DNA of 64,000 nucleotides from assembly GCA_027493525.1 (NCBI GenBank), contig JAOSKN010000003.1, forward strand, positions 1,860,001-1,924,000. Reading direction: 5' to 3'. This document shows positions 52,533-62,303 of this stretch, piece by piece. The notes under the pieces are model-generated. The model ran no database searches. It was not told the origin of the DNA and saw only the letters and a list, made by a program, of their open reading frames with translations. The position numbers and the translations under genes are program-made. The stretch is from Planctomycetota bacterium (GTDB lineage Bacteria > Planctomycetota > SZUA-567 > H5-PLA8). Position 1 is the stretch's first letter. Every line of letters starts with the position of its first letter.

Positions 52533-53579
52533 GCGTTTCGCGCCGCGGTCCTTCCCCGGCACGCGCGGGGCGGTGACGTGCCCGGGGCGCTTGCGCGCCT
52601 CGCGTTCGGGATCGCGGAAGCGCGTGCCGCCCTTGGCGCGGTACTCGGCCGGGGGCAGGCCCATCTGCCGGCGGAAGACGGTGGTGAAGTAGCGCACGTC
52701 CGGGTAGCCGACCTGCGCGGCGATCTCCTTGATGGGCAGGCGGCGGTCGAGAAGCTTCTGCGCGGCGGCCTCCACGCGCACGCGGGCGAGCATGTCCTGG
52801 GGGCTTTCGCCGGCGCCGGCCTTGAAGAGTCGCGAGAAGTGGCGCTCGCTGAGGTTCACTTGCGCGGCGATCTCGCGGACCGATTGGATGCGCCCGAAGT
52901 TGTCGCGCAGGTAGCGGACGGCCTGCTGGACGAGGGCCTCGCGCGGATCGCGGGTGACGGGCGCGACGGCTTCGGGCGGGAGCGCCTCTTCGACGGCCGC
53001 GCGCGCCGTATCGAGCAGGAGCTTGCGCACGAGCCCCTCCACGACGCCCACGTAGCCGGGCTCCCGGCGCACGACTTCCTCGGCGAGCAACTGCAGCGTC
53101 CGCTCCATGCCGGGGACGTTGCGGCTGACCCAGCGCCTGGAGCCGGCAAAAGCGTGAAGCAGCCGGTCGATCGCCTCCTGCTGCGCGCGCGCGTGCGGGT
53201 TCAGGACGTGCTCGGCCGACGGGGTCGTCTCCGGCAGCAGCGTGTACGACCAGAAGTAGATGCCCAGCGGGTCGGCCTCGTCGGCAACGATCTCGTGCTC
53301 CTCGCGCGGCTTGGCGACGAAGACCTCGCCGGCCGAGACGGGGTAGTCCGTGCCGAGCATGCGGAAGGTTCCGCGCCCGCGGAAGGCGTAGCAGATCTCG
53401 AAGTAGGAGTGCGCGTGGAGGTAATTGCGCCACCACTTCTCGCCGTCGATGAAGCCCCAGCCGAGGATATCGGCCTCGAACGAGCCCAGACGCAGCTTGA
53501 GCGGGACGTGGCGCAATTCGCCGTAGCGCGCGCGCGGGAGGGCGGCGAGGTCCAGCGGCGGCGGAAGCGGCTCCTGCAT
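52530..53579 (-). CDS. AraC-family transcriptional regulator
   Basis: A 349-residue regulator. The N-terminal cupin-like sensor (about 1-150; HAHSYFEICYAFRGRGTF, PVSAGEVFVAKP) precedes a C-terminal AraC DNA-binding domain with two helix-turn-helix motifs (REIAAQVNLSERHFSRLF, IKEIAAQVGYPDVRYFTTVF). It is on the same strand as, and 183 bp upstream of, the PhyH operon, which it probably controls through the direct repeats at 52445-52532. Its own upstream region carries the truncated MITE-like copy. Confidence 0.88.
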   Translation of the reverse strand: MQEPLPPPLDLAALPRARYGELRHVPLKLRLGSFEADILGWGFIDGEKWWRNYLHAHSYFEICYAFRGRGTFRMLGTDYPVSAGEVFVAKPREEHEIVADEADPLGIYFWSYTLLPETTPSAEHVLNPHARAQQEAIDRLLHAFAGSRRWVSRNVPGMERTLQLLAEEVVRREPGYVGVVEGLVRKLLLDTARAAVEEALPPEAVAPVTRDPREALVQQAVRYLRDNFGRIQSVREIAAQVNLSERHFSRLFKAGAGESPQDMLARVRVEAAAQKLLDRRLPIKEIAAQVGYPDVRYFTTVFRRQMGLPPAEYRAKGGTRFRDPEREARKRPGHVTAPRVPGKDRGAKR

Positions 53580-53639
53580 CGCCCCATTCTACGCCGCGCG
53601 GACCGGCCAGGGAAGAGCGCGGGCGGAACGCCCCGCGCC

Positions 53640-53758
53640 GCGATGGCGCGAGGCGGCCGAACGAGCCGTATCGGGACGAGTACACGGCAAGGAGGACGAC
53701 AATGCATCGCGAGGTCCGCCGTCCGAAGAGGGCCGCGATCCGGTTTTAGGACGCACTC
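53640..53758. mobile_element. Truncated copy of the MITE-like element
   Basis: Matches the reverse complement of the 39768-39933 element over about 110 bp, including GAGGCGGCCGAACGAG and the terminal GTTTTAGGACGCACTC at 53743-53758. The other terminal repeat is missing, so the copy is incomplete. It lies upstream of the AraC gene. Confidence 0.85.
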
Positions 53759-53816
53759 GTAGGCAAGACCGCTAAAGAGGAGATACGAGCCGGCCCTGGC
53801 TGGGGCCGAATGCGGT

Positions 53817-54788
53817 TTATACGCACAGGACTTCCCGGTCGGACTGAAGGGCCTCGGCCGCGCGCTCGCGCCAGCGGGCCAACTCGAGCATCTGCTCGGG
53901 GGTCGTGCCGGGATGCGGCCGCCCCTCGGCCAGGTGTTCGCGGAAGGCCTCGAGGATCGAGCCGCACGGCTCGAGCTTGAAGACGGCCTTGGTCTCCAGC
54001 AGTTTCGCGCGCCGGCCGGGAGCTTCTTCGAAGAAGCTGAAGCCGCGGCCGCCTTCGGCGTGATCGATCAGGAGGCCGCCGCGGTCGCCAAGAAAGTTGA
54101 TGCTGTGCCGCGGTCGCAGCAGCCCGCCCGAGGCGAACTCGAAGGAGAGCGCGATGCCGCGTCCGGCGCGGGCGAAGAGGGAGAGGTGGCGCGGGCGGCC
54201 GGGGGGCTCCGGGGCCTGGTGGGCGCAGAGCGTCCGCACGCGCGGCCAGCCGAGCAGATCGAGCACCTGGTCGAGGAGCTCGTAGCCGAAGTCCTCGAAC
54301 AAGCCGCTCGCGTCCGGCGCGGGATCGAGCCCTTGGGGCCGGCCGTGGACGACGGCCTCGACTCGGTAGAGCGCGCCGAGGCGGCCCGCTTCGAGGTACT
54401 GCCGCGCGAGGCTCGTGAAGCCGCCGGCGCGCAGGCGCGCGCAGGCGAAGGCCGCCGTCCGGCCGTGCCGGTGGGCGGCTCGAACGAGCGCGGCGCAGTC
54501 CTCGGCGGAGAGCGCGCCAGGCCGTTCGCAAAGGACGTGCTTGCCGGCGGCGAGGGCCTGGGCGGCCTGCCGTTCGTGCGGCGCGGCGAGGGCCACCACG
54601 TCCACGTCGGCGCGCGCGAGCAGGTCCTCGAAGGACGCGCATGCGCCCGCATGCGGGCAGCCGGCTTCGCGCGCGAGCGCCGCGCTCGAGCCGAAGAGCG
54701 CGCGCGGCTCGAAGCCGGCCTCTACGCAGGCGCGCAGGCGTTGGGCGTCGTACGCCCCGGCAATTCCCAACCCGAGTATGGCGCTCAT
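53817..54788 (-). CDS. Gfo/Idh/MocA-family oxidoreductase
   Basis: A 323-residue NAD(P)-dependent sugar oxidoreductase. Seen: an N-terminal Rossmann start LGLGIAGAYD, HVLCERPGALS (the CEKP-type motif with Arg for Lys, which may weaken catalysis), and a C-terminal substrate domain. The start ATG overlaps the stop of the preceding Gfo/Idh/MocA gene (ATGA). Last gene of the isomerase/oxidoreductase operon. Substrate unknown. Confidence 0.85.
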   Translation of the reverse strand: MSAILGLGIAGAYDAQRLRACVEAGFEPRALFGSSAALAREAGCPHAGACASFEDLLARADVDVVALAAPHERQAAQALAAGKHVLCERPGALSAEDCAALVRAAHRHGRTAAFACARLRAGGFTSLARQYLEAGRLGALYRVEAVVHGRPQGLDPAPDASGLFEDFGYELLDQVLDLLGWPRVRTLCAHQAPEPPGRPRHLSLFARAGRGIALSFEFASGGLLRPRHSINFLGDRGGLLIDHAEGGRGFSFFEEAPGRRAKLLETKAVFKLEPCGSILEAFREHLAEGRPHPGTTPEQMLELARWRERAAEALQSDREVLCV

Positions 54789-55855
54789 GCCGCCTCCTCC
54801 GGCGCGCGCAACTCCCGGCCTTCGGCCGCGGAGCGGTAGGCGGCCTCGCAGAACTCGGTGATGTAGAGCGCCTGTTCGTGGTCCGTGCCGAGTTCGGGGC
54901 GCTCGCCCTTGAGCCGCAGGGCCAGCCGTTCGAGGCGCGCCTGCATGTCGGGCGCGCTCTCGGGGGCTTCGAGATCCTCCTCGACGGGCACGCCGTCCTT
55001 GAGCGCGCGGAAGACGGCGCGGCGGGGCGCGGCGTTGTCGAGGATCAGCGTCCCGGCGCTCCCCGCGACGGTCGTGCTCCAGCGGTAATGCTGGTTGACG
55101 CGCGCGGTGGTCTCCAGCGTCAGGGCCAGGCCGCCGTCGAAGTGCGCGAGGAGGCTCATGTGGTCCTCGACGTCGTAGACGACGCCGGGCGGGTTGCCGG
55201 TGGGGAAGCCGGAGAAGGTCTGCGCGCTCAGGCGCCGCCAGCGCGGCCAGCCGAGGATGAAGAAGAGACGGTCGAGGAAATACTGGCCCATGTCCATGAA
55301 CGGCCCGCCGCCGGCGTGCGCCTTCTGCCCGAACCAGGGCGGCCCGCCGCGGTCGCAGGTCCGCGCGGCGGGAAGCCAGAACTGGATGTCGGCCTTGTAC
55401 GGAACGCCGAGCCGGCCTTCCCGCACGAATCTGCGCGCGGCGGGGGCCGCGCCATCGCGGAAGCGCGAGGAAAAGAACTGGATCGTGAGCCCCGGATTGC
55501 GCGCGACCGCGGCGCAGACCGCGCGGTTTTCTGAGGCGGAGAGCGTGCTGGGTTTCTCGCAGAGCACGTGCTTGCCGGCGTCGAGGGCCCGGATGGAGAG
55601 CGGCGCGTGCGAGGCCGGAGGCGTGGCGATGGAAACGGCCTGCACGCCGTCGAGCTTCAGGATCTCGTCCAGCGAAGTACAGACGGCGACGGAGGCGTCC
55701 AGGTTCTGCTCGCGCTTGAAGCGCTCGACGCGCTCGCGCTCGGCGTCGCAGACGGCGCGGAGCGCGAAGGGCGAGGCCTGGATGCCGGGCAGGTGGCAGT
55801 TGGCGGCGATCTGCCCGCAGCCAATGAGAGCGATGCCGGGGCGTTCGAGGTTCAT
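54785..55855 (-). CDS. Gfo/Idh/MocA-family oxidoreductase
   Basis: A 356-residue enzyme. Seen: Rossmann motif LIGCGQIAANCHLPG, catalytic HVLCEKPSTLS (EKP), and a C-terminal GFO/IDH/MocA domain with DMGQYFLDRLFFI. Start ATG 55855 overlaps the isomerase stop and the stop overlaps the next gene, so all three are translationally coupled. It and the downstream paralog probably oxidise sugars or inositol-like compounds. Confidence 0.9.
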   Translation of the reverse strand: MNLERPGIALIGCGQIAANCHLPGIQASPFALRAVCDAERERVERFKREQNLDASVAVCTSLDEILKLDGVQAVSIATPPASHAPLSIRALDAGKHVLCEKPSTLSASENRAVCAAVARNPGLTIQFFSSRFRDGAAPAARRFVREGRLGVPYKADIQFWLPAARTCDRGGPPWFGQKAHAGGGPFMDMGQYFLDRLFFILGWPRWRRLSAQTFSGFPTGNPPGVVYDVEDHMSLLAHFDGGLALTLETTARVNQHYRWSTTVAGSAGTLILDNAAPRRAVFRALKDGVPVEEDLEAPESAPDMQARLERLALRLKGERPELGTDHEQALYITEFCEAAYRSAAEGRELRAPEEAA

Positions 55856-56700
55856 CGCGCGCCTCCCGCGACGCCGAGGCGTTCGAGCGCAGCGGCGGCG
55901 ATCTCGCGGGCCTGGCGCAGCAGCTTCGGGTCGGCGTCGGCCTGGACCAGTTCGAAATGCAGCGGCCCGTCGTAGCCTGCCGCGGCGAAGATGCGCAGAA
56001 TCCGCTCCAGGTCGTAGCCGGCAAGCGCGCCGCCTTCGAGGCCGAAGATCTTGAGATGCGCGTTGGTGGCCTTTGGGGCCAGGCGTTCGAGGTTGGCGTA
56101 CATGCGTTCCAGCTCGGCCGCCGGGGCGGCGCCGATCTGGAAGCCGTTGGTCGGATCCGGGCAGGTGGTCAGTCGCGGGGAATCGACGGCCCGCAGGAAG
56201 CGCTCGACATCCTCGGCATAGAGAAAGATGGTGCTGTGGTTCTCGAAGGCGAGGTTCACGCCTTCGCGTTCGGCGACGGCGCAGCAGGCCCGCGCGCCTT
56301 CGACGACGAGGCGTTCGAGTTCCCCGTGCTCGCGATCCTGGGACCAGTAGCCGGAAAGGAAGCGCAGGTTGGGCACGCCGCAGGCCGCGGCGCGGCGGAT
56401 CCAGTCCTGGATGTAGCGCAGATTGTCCTGGCGCCAGGCCTCGTTGCGCACGAAGGCGAAGTCGTTGTAGGTCGAGAAGCAGTGCACGCGCAGCCCGCGC
56501 TCGGCCGCGTACGCGGCGACCCTCCGCAGGTGCTCGGGGCTGTCGCCGCCGATGTCGGTGGGCGGCTTGCCCGCGCCGCCGGTCATGAGTTCGACGGACT
56601 CGAAGCCCCACGCGGCGGCTTCGTCGAGGAAGGCGAAGACGTCGTAGCCGGGGCGCTTGAAGGCCTCCCGGCGGCTGAAGCTGTGCAGTCCGAGGCGCAT
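55852..56700 (-). CDS. Sugar phosphate isomerase/epimerase (xylose isomerase-like TIM barrel)
   Basis: A 282-residue TIM-barrel protein of the AP-endonuclease-2/xylose-isomerase-like family. Seen: metal-site candidates in NLAFENHST (Glu), TTCPDPTNG (Asp), NAHLKIFG (His) and PLHFELVQ (Glu). ATG 56700 is preferred over an upstream TTG three codons away. First gene of the operon with two Gfo/Idh/MocA genes; divergent from an AraC regulator. Confidence 0.88.
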   Translation of the reverse strand: MRLGLHSFSRREAFKRPGYDVFAFLDEAAAWGFESVELMTGGAGKPPTDIGGDSPEHLRRVAAYAAERGLRVHCFSTYNDFAFVRNEAWRQDNLRYIQDWIRRAAACGVPNLRFLSGYWSQDREHGELERLVVEGARACCAVAEREGVNLAFENHSTIFLYAEDVERFLRAVDSPRLTTCPDPTNGFQIGAAPAAELERMYANLERLAPKATNAHLKIFGLEGGALAGYDLERILRIFAAAGYDGPLHFELVQADADPKLLRQAREIAAAALERLGVAGGAR

Positions 56701-56776
56701 GAATGTCAATCTCCGATCCTTATGGTTTCGTCGTGAGAATGTACCCCGCGCCGGATGCCCGCCGTAATGGCAAGAC

Positions 56777-56794
56777 TTGACAAAACCATGTCAA
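56777..56794. promoter_or_regulatory. Perfect palindrome in the divergent promoter region
   Basis: TTGACA-AAACCA-TGTCAA, with 6-bp arms, between the isomerase operon (minus) and the second AraC gene (plus). The first arm can also be read as a -35 box. It supports placing the AraC start downstream at 56812. Confidence 0.55.
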
Positions 56795-56811
56795 TAATCG
56801 ACCCTGCTGGC

Positions 56812-57690
56812 ATGTCCGCGCCACGCTGGTATCTGGCCGGCCCGCTGAAGGTCCAGGTGCTGCGGGCGACCCCCCAGCCGCTCCAGGCGGCCTCGGGCGA
56901 GCTGATCGTCCAGCGCGCGGCGCGGGAGCGCTGGGCGCGCGAAACGGGCATCTACTTCGGGCCCGCGCGCACGACGGTGCTCCTGTACGTGCTCCGCGGC
57001 GTCTGCCGGCTCGAACACGGCCCCGAGGGCGCCGAACGGATCGAAACCGCGGGCGCTTCGCAGCTCCTGGCGGTCCCGCCGGGCGCGCGCTACCGGTTCC
57101 GTGTGGACGGCGGGCGCGACCTGGAGCTGGGCATCGCCAACGCGACCGGGGCGGTCTGCGAGCGCTGGTGGGCCGCGCTGGGCGGCGCGCAGGCGCGGCG
57201 GCTGGAGTTCAGGCGGCGGCGCGAGATCGAGCGCGCGCTGGAGGATTTCCTTCAATACGCGCCTTCCCGGAACGTCCATGACCAGGCGGCGGGGCTGCAC
57301 TGTTTTCAGGCCTTCCTGAACCTCGCCGCGGGCGACCAGGCGCCGGGCGCCGCCGCGCGCTCCCGAGGCGACGTTCACGCCGACCGCTGCCGGGATCTGA
57401 TCGAGGAGCAGTTCGAGCGTTACGGCTCGCTGGGCCAACTGGCGGCGGCCCTGGACCTGCATCCCGACTACCTGACGCGCGCGTACCGGGAGCGCTTCCA
57501 CGCCAGCCCGGCCGAGCATCTGCGCAAGCGGAAGATGGAGCAGGCCAGCGTCTGGCTGCGGGAAGGCGAACGGACCCACGCGGAGATCGCCGAGGCGCTG
57601 GGCTTCTCCGACGCCTTCTCCTTCTCGAAATGTTTCAAGGCCTACGCGGGACTCTCGCCGCGGCACTGGCGGGAGCAGTTCAAGGCGTAG
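56812..57690 (+). CDS. AraC-family transcriptional regulator
   Basis: 292 residues from ATG 56812 (MSAPRWYLAGPLKVQV). An N-terminal cupin-like half (LLYVLRGVCRLEHGPE, QLLAVPPGARYRF) is joined to a C-terminal AraC domain (LGQLAAALDLHPDYLTRAY, HAEIAEALGFSDAFSFSKCF, LSPRHWREQF). Upstream in-frame ATGs exist at 56755-56788 but would place the palindrome 56777-56794 inside the gene. Divergent from the isomerase/oxidoreductase operon, its likely target. Confidence 0.85.
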   Translation: MSAPRWYLAGPLKVQVLRATPQPLQAASGELIVQRAARERWARETGIYFGPARTTVLLYVLRGVCRLEHGPEGAERIETAGASQLLAVPPGARYRFRVDGGRDLELGIANATGAVCERWWAALGGAQARRLEFRRRREIERALEDFLQYAPSRNVHDQAAGLHCFQAFLNLAAGDQAPGAAARSRGDVHADRCRDLIEEQFERYGSLGQLAAALDLHPDYLTRAYRERFHASPAEHLRKRKMEQASVWLREGERTHAEIAEALGFSDAFSFSKCFKAYAGLSPRHWREQFKA

Positions 57691-57792
57691 CATGGTCGGA
57701 ATCGGACATGTATTAGTCCGGATTGACCATCGAGCCGGACGCAATTCGAGGTGTAGGCAGATGAGGCAGGACCCAATCCATCGGAGAATGAC

Positions 57793-60737
57793 ATGAACCG
57801 CACGCGCGACACGATCCGGACGCCCGCCCTGCTCCTCGCCCTGGCCCTCGGGCTGGCGCCGGCGCTCCGCGCCGCGGACCTGCGCGAGGTCCTCCCGGTC
57901 CACGACGGGATCCTGATGGTTCACTTCGACGAGGGCCACATCGACCAGGGGCTCGAGGAGAAGAGCGCCAGGCCCTACATCGTCAAGCTTGACATCGCCG
58001 CCGCCGCGCAACCGGGGAACTACAGCCTCTCGAGCGAAGACGACCCGGAGTACAAGACGCCGCGGAACCCGACGAAGGTGGGCCGGAAGGCGAAGTCCGC
58101 GGACACGCTCTCGATGTTCCGCCCGGAGAAGTTCGTCCTGGACCACTGGGTCTACCTGGTGCTGCCGCAGCCGCTCCGGCGCGGGTGCAGCTACACGCTG
58201 CGCGTGACGAATCTGGCGAGCAACGCACCGGAGCAGACGTTCCTCTTCAACGAGTTCACGCTCCGCTCGGAGAGCGTGCACGTGAGTCAGATCGGATTCA
58301 CCCCGGACGCGCCGAAGTTCGCGTACCTTTCGCACTGGATGGGCGACCTGGGCGGGGCGGACCTGGACGCCTGCGCGGGCAAGCCGTTCCACTTGGTCGC
58401 CGAGGACGGCGCGCTCGTTTTCGGCGGCAAGGTCGCCAAGCGCAAGGATACGAAGAGCGGCGCGCCCCTGACGACTTCGCCCCAGGACGGCACGCCCTGG
58501 AACGGAGCGAAGAAGGCTCACACGCCGAAGAACTTCACCGGGGCCGACGTCTTCGAGTGCGATTTCTCCGCGTTCAAGACGCCGGGCGTCTACCGCGTGG
58601 CCGTCGAGGGCGTGGGCTGTTCGTTCCCCTTCGAGATCGGCGCGCACGCGTACCACAAGGCCTATTACACGGCGAGCCGCGGGCTGTTCATCCAGCGGGC
58701 CGGCATCGAGAAGGAACTCGAGCCCGGGCTGAACTATCCGCGCGATCACCATCCCGACGACGGGCTCGCGGCCTTCGAGTACGACAAGAACTGGCGCTGG
58801 ATCGACAAGCCCGACCACAACGCGAAGATCGCCCCCACCGGCGCGCTGAAGGTCTGGGGCTGGTACCACGACGCCGGGGACTGGGACGGCTATCCCGGCC
58901 ACGTGCTGGTGCCGCTGAGCCTGCTGCTGTTGTACGACCTGGCGCCCGGGAACTTCGCCGACGGGCAGGTGGGCAACCGCTACAAGTCCAACGTCGACGG
59001 GTCCTGGTACGAAGAAGGGAAGAATGGGATTCCGGACCTGCTGGACGAGGCGAGCTGGCTGATCCAGTACTACCGCCGCGCGCGGGCGCTGGGGCTGGAG
59101 ACGGGGCTGTGCACGGGCGGGGTGCCGGGGAGCTACGCAGGGGTGGATTCCTGCGCGGGCGGGGCGTCGTGGAAGGATACGCGCGCGCTGAAGTTCTCGG
59201 CCGAGGATCCGGCGGCCACCTATCAGTACGCCGCGTGCGCGGCGTGGCTGGCGGCGTGCCTGGATAAGGCGGCCCAGGGCGCGCATCCGGACAGCGCCGG
59301 CTGGGTGAAAGAGGCTCGCGCCGCCTGGGACTGGTCCAAGGCGAACCTGCGCGAGGGCGATGAGGGCAAGGTGCGGGGCGTGCGCATGCTCGCGGCGCTG
59401 TGCCTGTACCGCGTCACCAAGGAGCCCGCGTATCACGAGGTCTTCGCCGCCGACCTCAAGGCCGATCCGCAGTTTCAGCGCGGGGAGGAAGGCTGGGCCG
59501 GCCCGGGCTGGTGGGAACTGGCGGCGGGGGTCTACGGGCCGCTGCCGGCCGACTTCCTGGGGCTGGACGCGGAGTTCCAGAAGCTCGTGCGCGGGAAGGT
59601 GCTGGAAGCGGCGGAGCGGGAGTTCGTCAAGACCGCCTCCCAGCGCGGCTACCGGCTGGGCTTCGACTGGAACCGGACGCACAACCTCGGCACGTTCAGC
59701 TCGCCGATCCTGTACCAGCCCGCCATCGCCTACACCTTGACCGGCGACCGGAAATACCTGGACGCGATGCACACCTCGGCGGCGTACTTCCTGGGCGGAA
59801 ACCCGATGAACATGGTCTGGATGACGGGGCTCGGGCAGCGCAGCGTCCGCTCGCCCTTCCATCCCGATTCCTGGGCGCTGATCGATTACGACAGCATGGT
59901 ATACGACAACGAGTTCCTGCCCGGGATCGTGCCGTACGGGAGCTGCGACAGCGTGGACTTCTTCGGCCCGGGCTTCCACTTCTCGGGCGACGAGGACTTC
60001 AGCCGCTCTTCGGCCTACCCCGACGTGGAAAGCTGGCCGCTGAGCGAGACGCGCTTCGAGAACCGCTACAGCATCGCGGCGGGGGAGTTCACGGTCACGC
60101 AGAACACGGCGCCGTCGATCTTCGCCTACGGGTTCCTCTGCGCGCGGGGCGGGAAAGCGCCCGAGCCCAACGCGCGCCCCGGCGTCGCGCTGGCCTTTCC
60201 TGCGGAAGGCGCGGTCTTGAAGGCCGGCGGGGACGTGGCGCTGCGAGTGAAGACCACGCCGGACGTGCGCCGAGTGGAGTATTACCGCGATGCGCGTTTC
60301 CTCGGCGCGTCCGAAGCCGCGCCGTTCGCCTTCACCTGGCGCGCGGCCCCGGAAGGGGAGTGGCTCGTCACCGCGGTCGCCTACGACGCCGAAGGACGGA
60401 TCTCCAAGCCCAACGATCCGGCCTTCGACGTGGACGCGCGGGTGAAGCTCGAGGCCGGCGCTCCCGAAGTCCCGGCCGAGAAGCTCGAAATCCTCAACTC
60501 GCCGGCCCGGGCGCTGAAGGCCGGCGCCGTCTGGGACCTGGCCGCCGGCGCCGCGCCCTCGCCGCCACGCGCCAGGCGGTGCTCTGGACCACCAGCGATC
60601 CGGCGGTCGCGACGATCAATGCCCGCGGGCAGATCCTGGCTAAAGCGGCGGGCAAGGCCGTGATCAAGGCCGCGACCGCGCAGGGATCCCTGAGCGCCGA
60701 GTGCAAGATCGAGGTCGTCGCGAATCCGGCGCCCTGA
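57793..60737 (+). CDS. GH9-family exported glycoside hydrolase with Ig-like C-terminus (apparent frameshift)
   Basis: About 981 residues when repaired. A signal peptide (MNRTRDTIRTPALLLALALG) is followed by an N-terminal CelD_N-like Ig domain (VHVSQIGFTPDAPKFAYLSH), then the GH9 (alpha/alpha)6 domain. Catalytic Asps lie in GWYHDAGDWDGY, NGIPDLLDEASWL is next, and the acid Glu is probably in LSETRFENRY. An Ig-like domain follows (VRRVEYYRDARFLGASEAAPF). The frame breaks at about 60555-60558; the other frame continues as a Big_2-like domain (VLWTTSDPAVATINARGQIL) to 60737. One missing base in CCC restores it. Likely a beta-glucanase. Confidence 0.86.
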
Positions 60738-60827
60738 TTCGCCACGAACGCCCCCTCTCCGGGTTCTTCAATCCATTCCTCCGGGCGCCGCGCTGCCGCG
60801 TGGCGCCCGGCGGTCTTTGGGTATATA

Positions 60828-60845
60828 CTGTAAATCGGTATACAG
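60828..60845. promoter_or_regulatory. Inverted repeat upstream of the sulfatase gene
   Basis: CTGTA-AATCGGTA-TACAG lies 25 bp before the sulfatase start in a short AT-rich stretch (GTATATACTGTAAATC). This is a plausible repressor or activator site; the arms are only 5 bp. Confidence 0.4.
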
Positions 60846-60869
60846 AATCGAACTCCGGGAGATGCCCTC

Positions 60870-62288
60870 ATGCCCGCAGCCGCGCCGCGGCCCAATTTCA
60901 TCCTGCTCTTTCCGGACCAGTGGCGCGGCGACGCGCTGAGCGGGCTGGGGCATCCGGTCGCGGAGACGCCGTGGCTCGACGCGCTGATGCGCGCGGGGGT
61001 GACCTTCCCGCACGCCTACTCGCCGGCGCCGTCGTGCATCCCGGCGCGTGCGTGCCTGGCGACGGGGCTGACGCCGTCGTCGACGGGTCGGTTGGGGCAG
61101 GAGGAAGGCGTGCCGTGGCGCTACGAGCGGACGTACATGCGCCTGCTCCGCGATGGCGGCTACCAGACAATGCTCGCCGGCAAGACGCACTTCTATCCGC
61201 AGATGACCGCGCTGGGCTACGAGAAGCTGCTGCAGTACGAGGCGAAGGTTCTGGGCGACGCGCCGGAGTGCGACTACCACGCCTGGCTCGAACGCGCCGG
61301 CGGCGGGCACGTCCGCGACACGGGCATGGAACTCAACCGCAACACCTGGTATCCCTGCCCGTGGCCGCATCCCGAGCACCTGCATCCCAACTCGTGGACC
61401 ATGGACGCGGCGCTGGAACTGCTGAAGCGGCGCGACCCGCAGCGCCCGTTCCTGCTGCATGTGGGCTTCAACCGCCCGCACCCGCCATTCGATCCGCCGG
61501 TCGCGTGGTTCCAGCGCTACCAGGGGCGTGAAATGCCGGCGCCGCCGGTGGGCGAGTGGGTCGACCGCGATGCCTCCAGCGCGCACCTCCCAGCGCCTTC
61601 GCCGGCGCAGTTGGCCGACGCGCAGCGCGCCTACTACGCGCAGCTCGCGCATCTCGATTATCAGGTCGGGCGCCTGATCCACTACCTGAAGAGCGCGGGC
61701 TCGCTCTGGCGCGACACGTTCATCCTCTTCGCGTCCGACCACGGGGAGATGCTGGGCGACCACAACCGCTTCGGCAAGGTCGTGCCGATGGAGGGTTCGG
61801 CGCGCGTGCCGTTCGTGCTCAAGCCGGCGGGGGGCGCGAAGTTCGAGGCCGGCGGGCGGTGCGAGGCGCCGGTCACGCTCAGCGACGTGATGCCGACCTT
61901 GCTTGAGGAAGCGGGCTTGCCCGTGCCCGGCGAGGTGGAGGGGCGAAGCCTGTCCGCCGCGCTGCGCGGGAGCGGCATGCCGAACCGCGAGTACGTGCAC
62001 GGCGAGATGTCGCTCGGCGCGCAGGGCTGGCAGTTCGTCACCGACGGGCGCGAGAAATTCTGCTGGGAGAGCGTCTCGGGGCGCGAATGGTTCTTCGACC
62101 TGCGCGAGGATCCCCGCGAGTGCCGCAATCTCGCCGCCGCGCCCGCGGCGCGCCCGCGCGTGGAACGCTGGCGGGGGCGGCTGATTGAAATCCTGGCGCG
62201 CCGCCCGCAGGACGGGCTCAGCGACGGCGCCCGGCTCCTCGCCGGGAAGGCCCCGCCGCGCACGCGCCCCGAACTGAAGGGCGCGTAG
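60870..62288 (+). CDS. S1-family sulfatase
   Basis: A 472-residue arylsulfatase-type enzyme. Seen: metal Asp in LFPDQWRGD (D16), the formylglycine motif CIPAR (Cys56) followed by ACLATG, GKTHFYP, and SDHGEMLGDH with the C-terminal metal ligands. Cys-type maturation needs a formylglycine-generating enzyme, none of which is in the window. No signal peptide is seen, so sulfated sugars may be taken up before desulfation. GGGAG precedes the ATG. It follows the GH9 gene and may share its glycan target. Confidence 0.9.
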   Translation: MPAAAPRPNFILLFPDQWRGDALSGLGHPVAETPWLDALMRAGVTFPHAYSPAPSCIPARACLATGLTPSSTGRLGQEEGVPWRYERTYMRLLRDGGYQTMLAGKTHFYPQMTALGYEKLLQYEAKVLGDAPECDYHAWLERAGGGHVRDTGMELNRNTWYPCPWPHPEHLHPNSWTMDAALELLKRRDPQRPFLLHVGFNRPHPPFDPPVAWFQRYQGREMPAPPVGEWVDRDASSAHLPAPSPAQLADAQRAYYAQLAHLDYQVGRLIHYLKSAGSLWRDTFILFASDHGEMLGDHNRFGKVVPMEGSARVPFVLKPAGGAKFEAGGRCEAPVTLSDVMPTLLEEAGLPVPGEVEGRSLSAALRGSGMPNREYVHGEMSLGAQGWQFVTDGREKFCWESVSGREWFFDLREDPRECRNLAAAPAARPRVERWRGRLIEILARRPQDGLSDGARLLAGKAPPRTRPELKGA

Positions 62289-62303
62289 CTTCCCGCGGCC
62301 GGC

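Noticed and set aside
53640..53762. Short protein frames ending in SGFRTHS at both 39.9 kb and 53.7 kb
   Set aside because: Their similarity comes from the MITE-like element, not from a shared gene.
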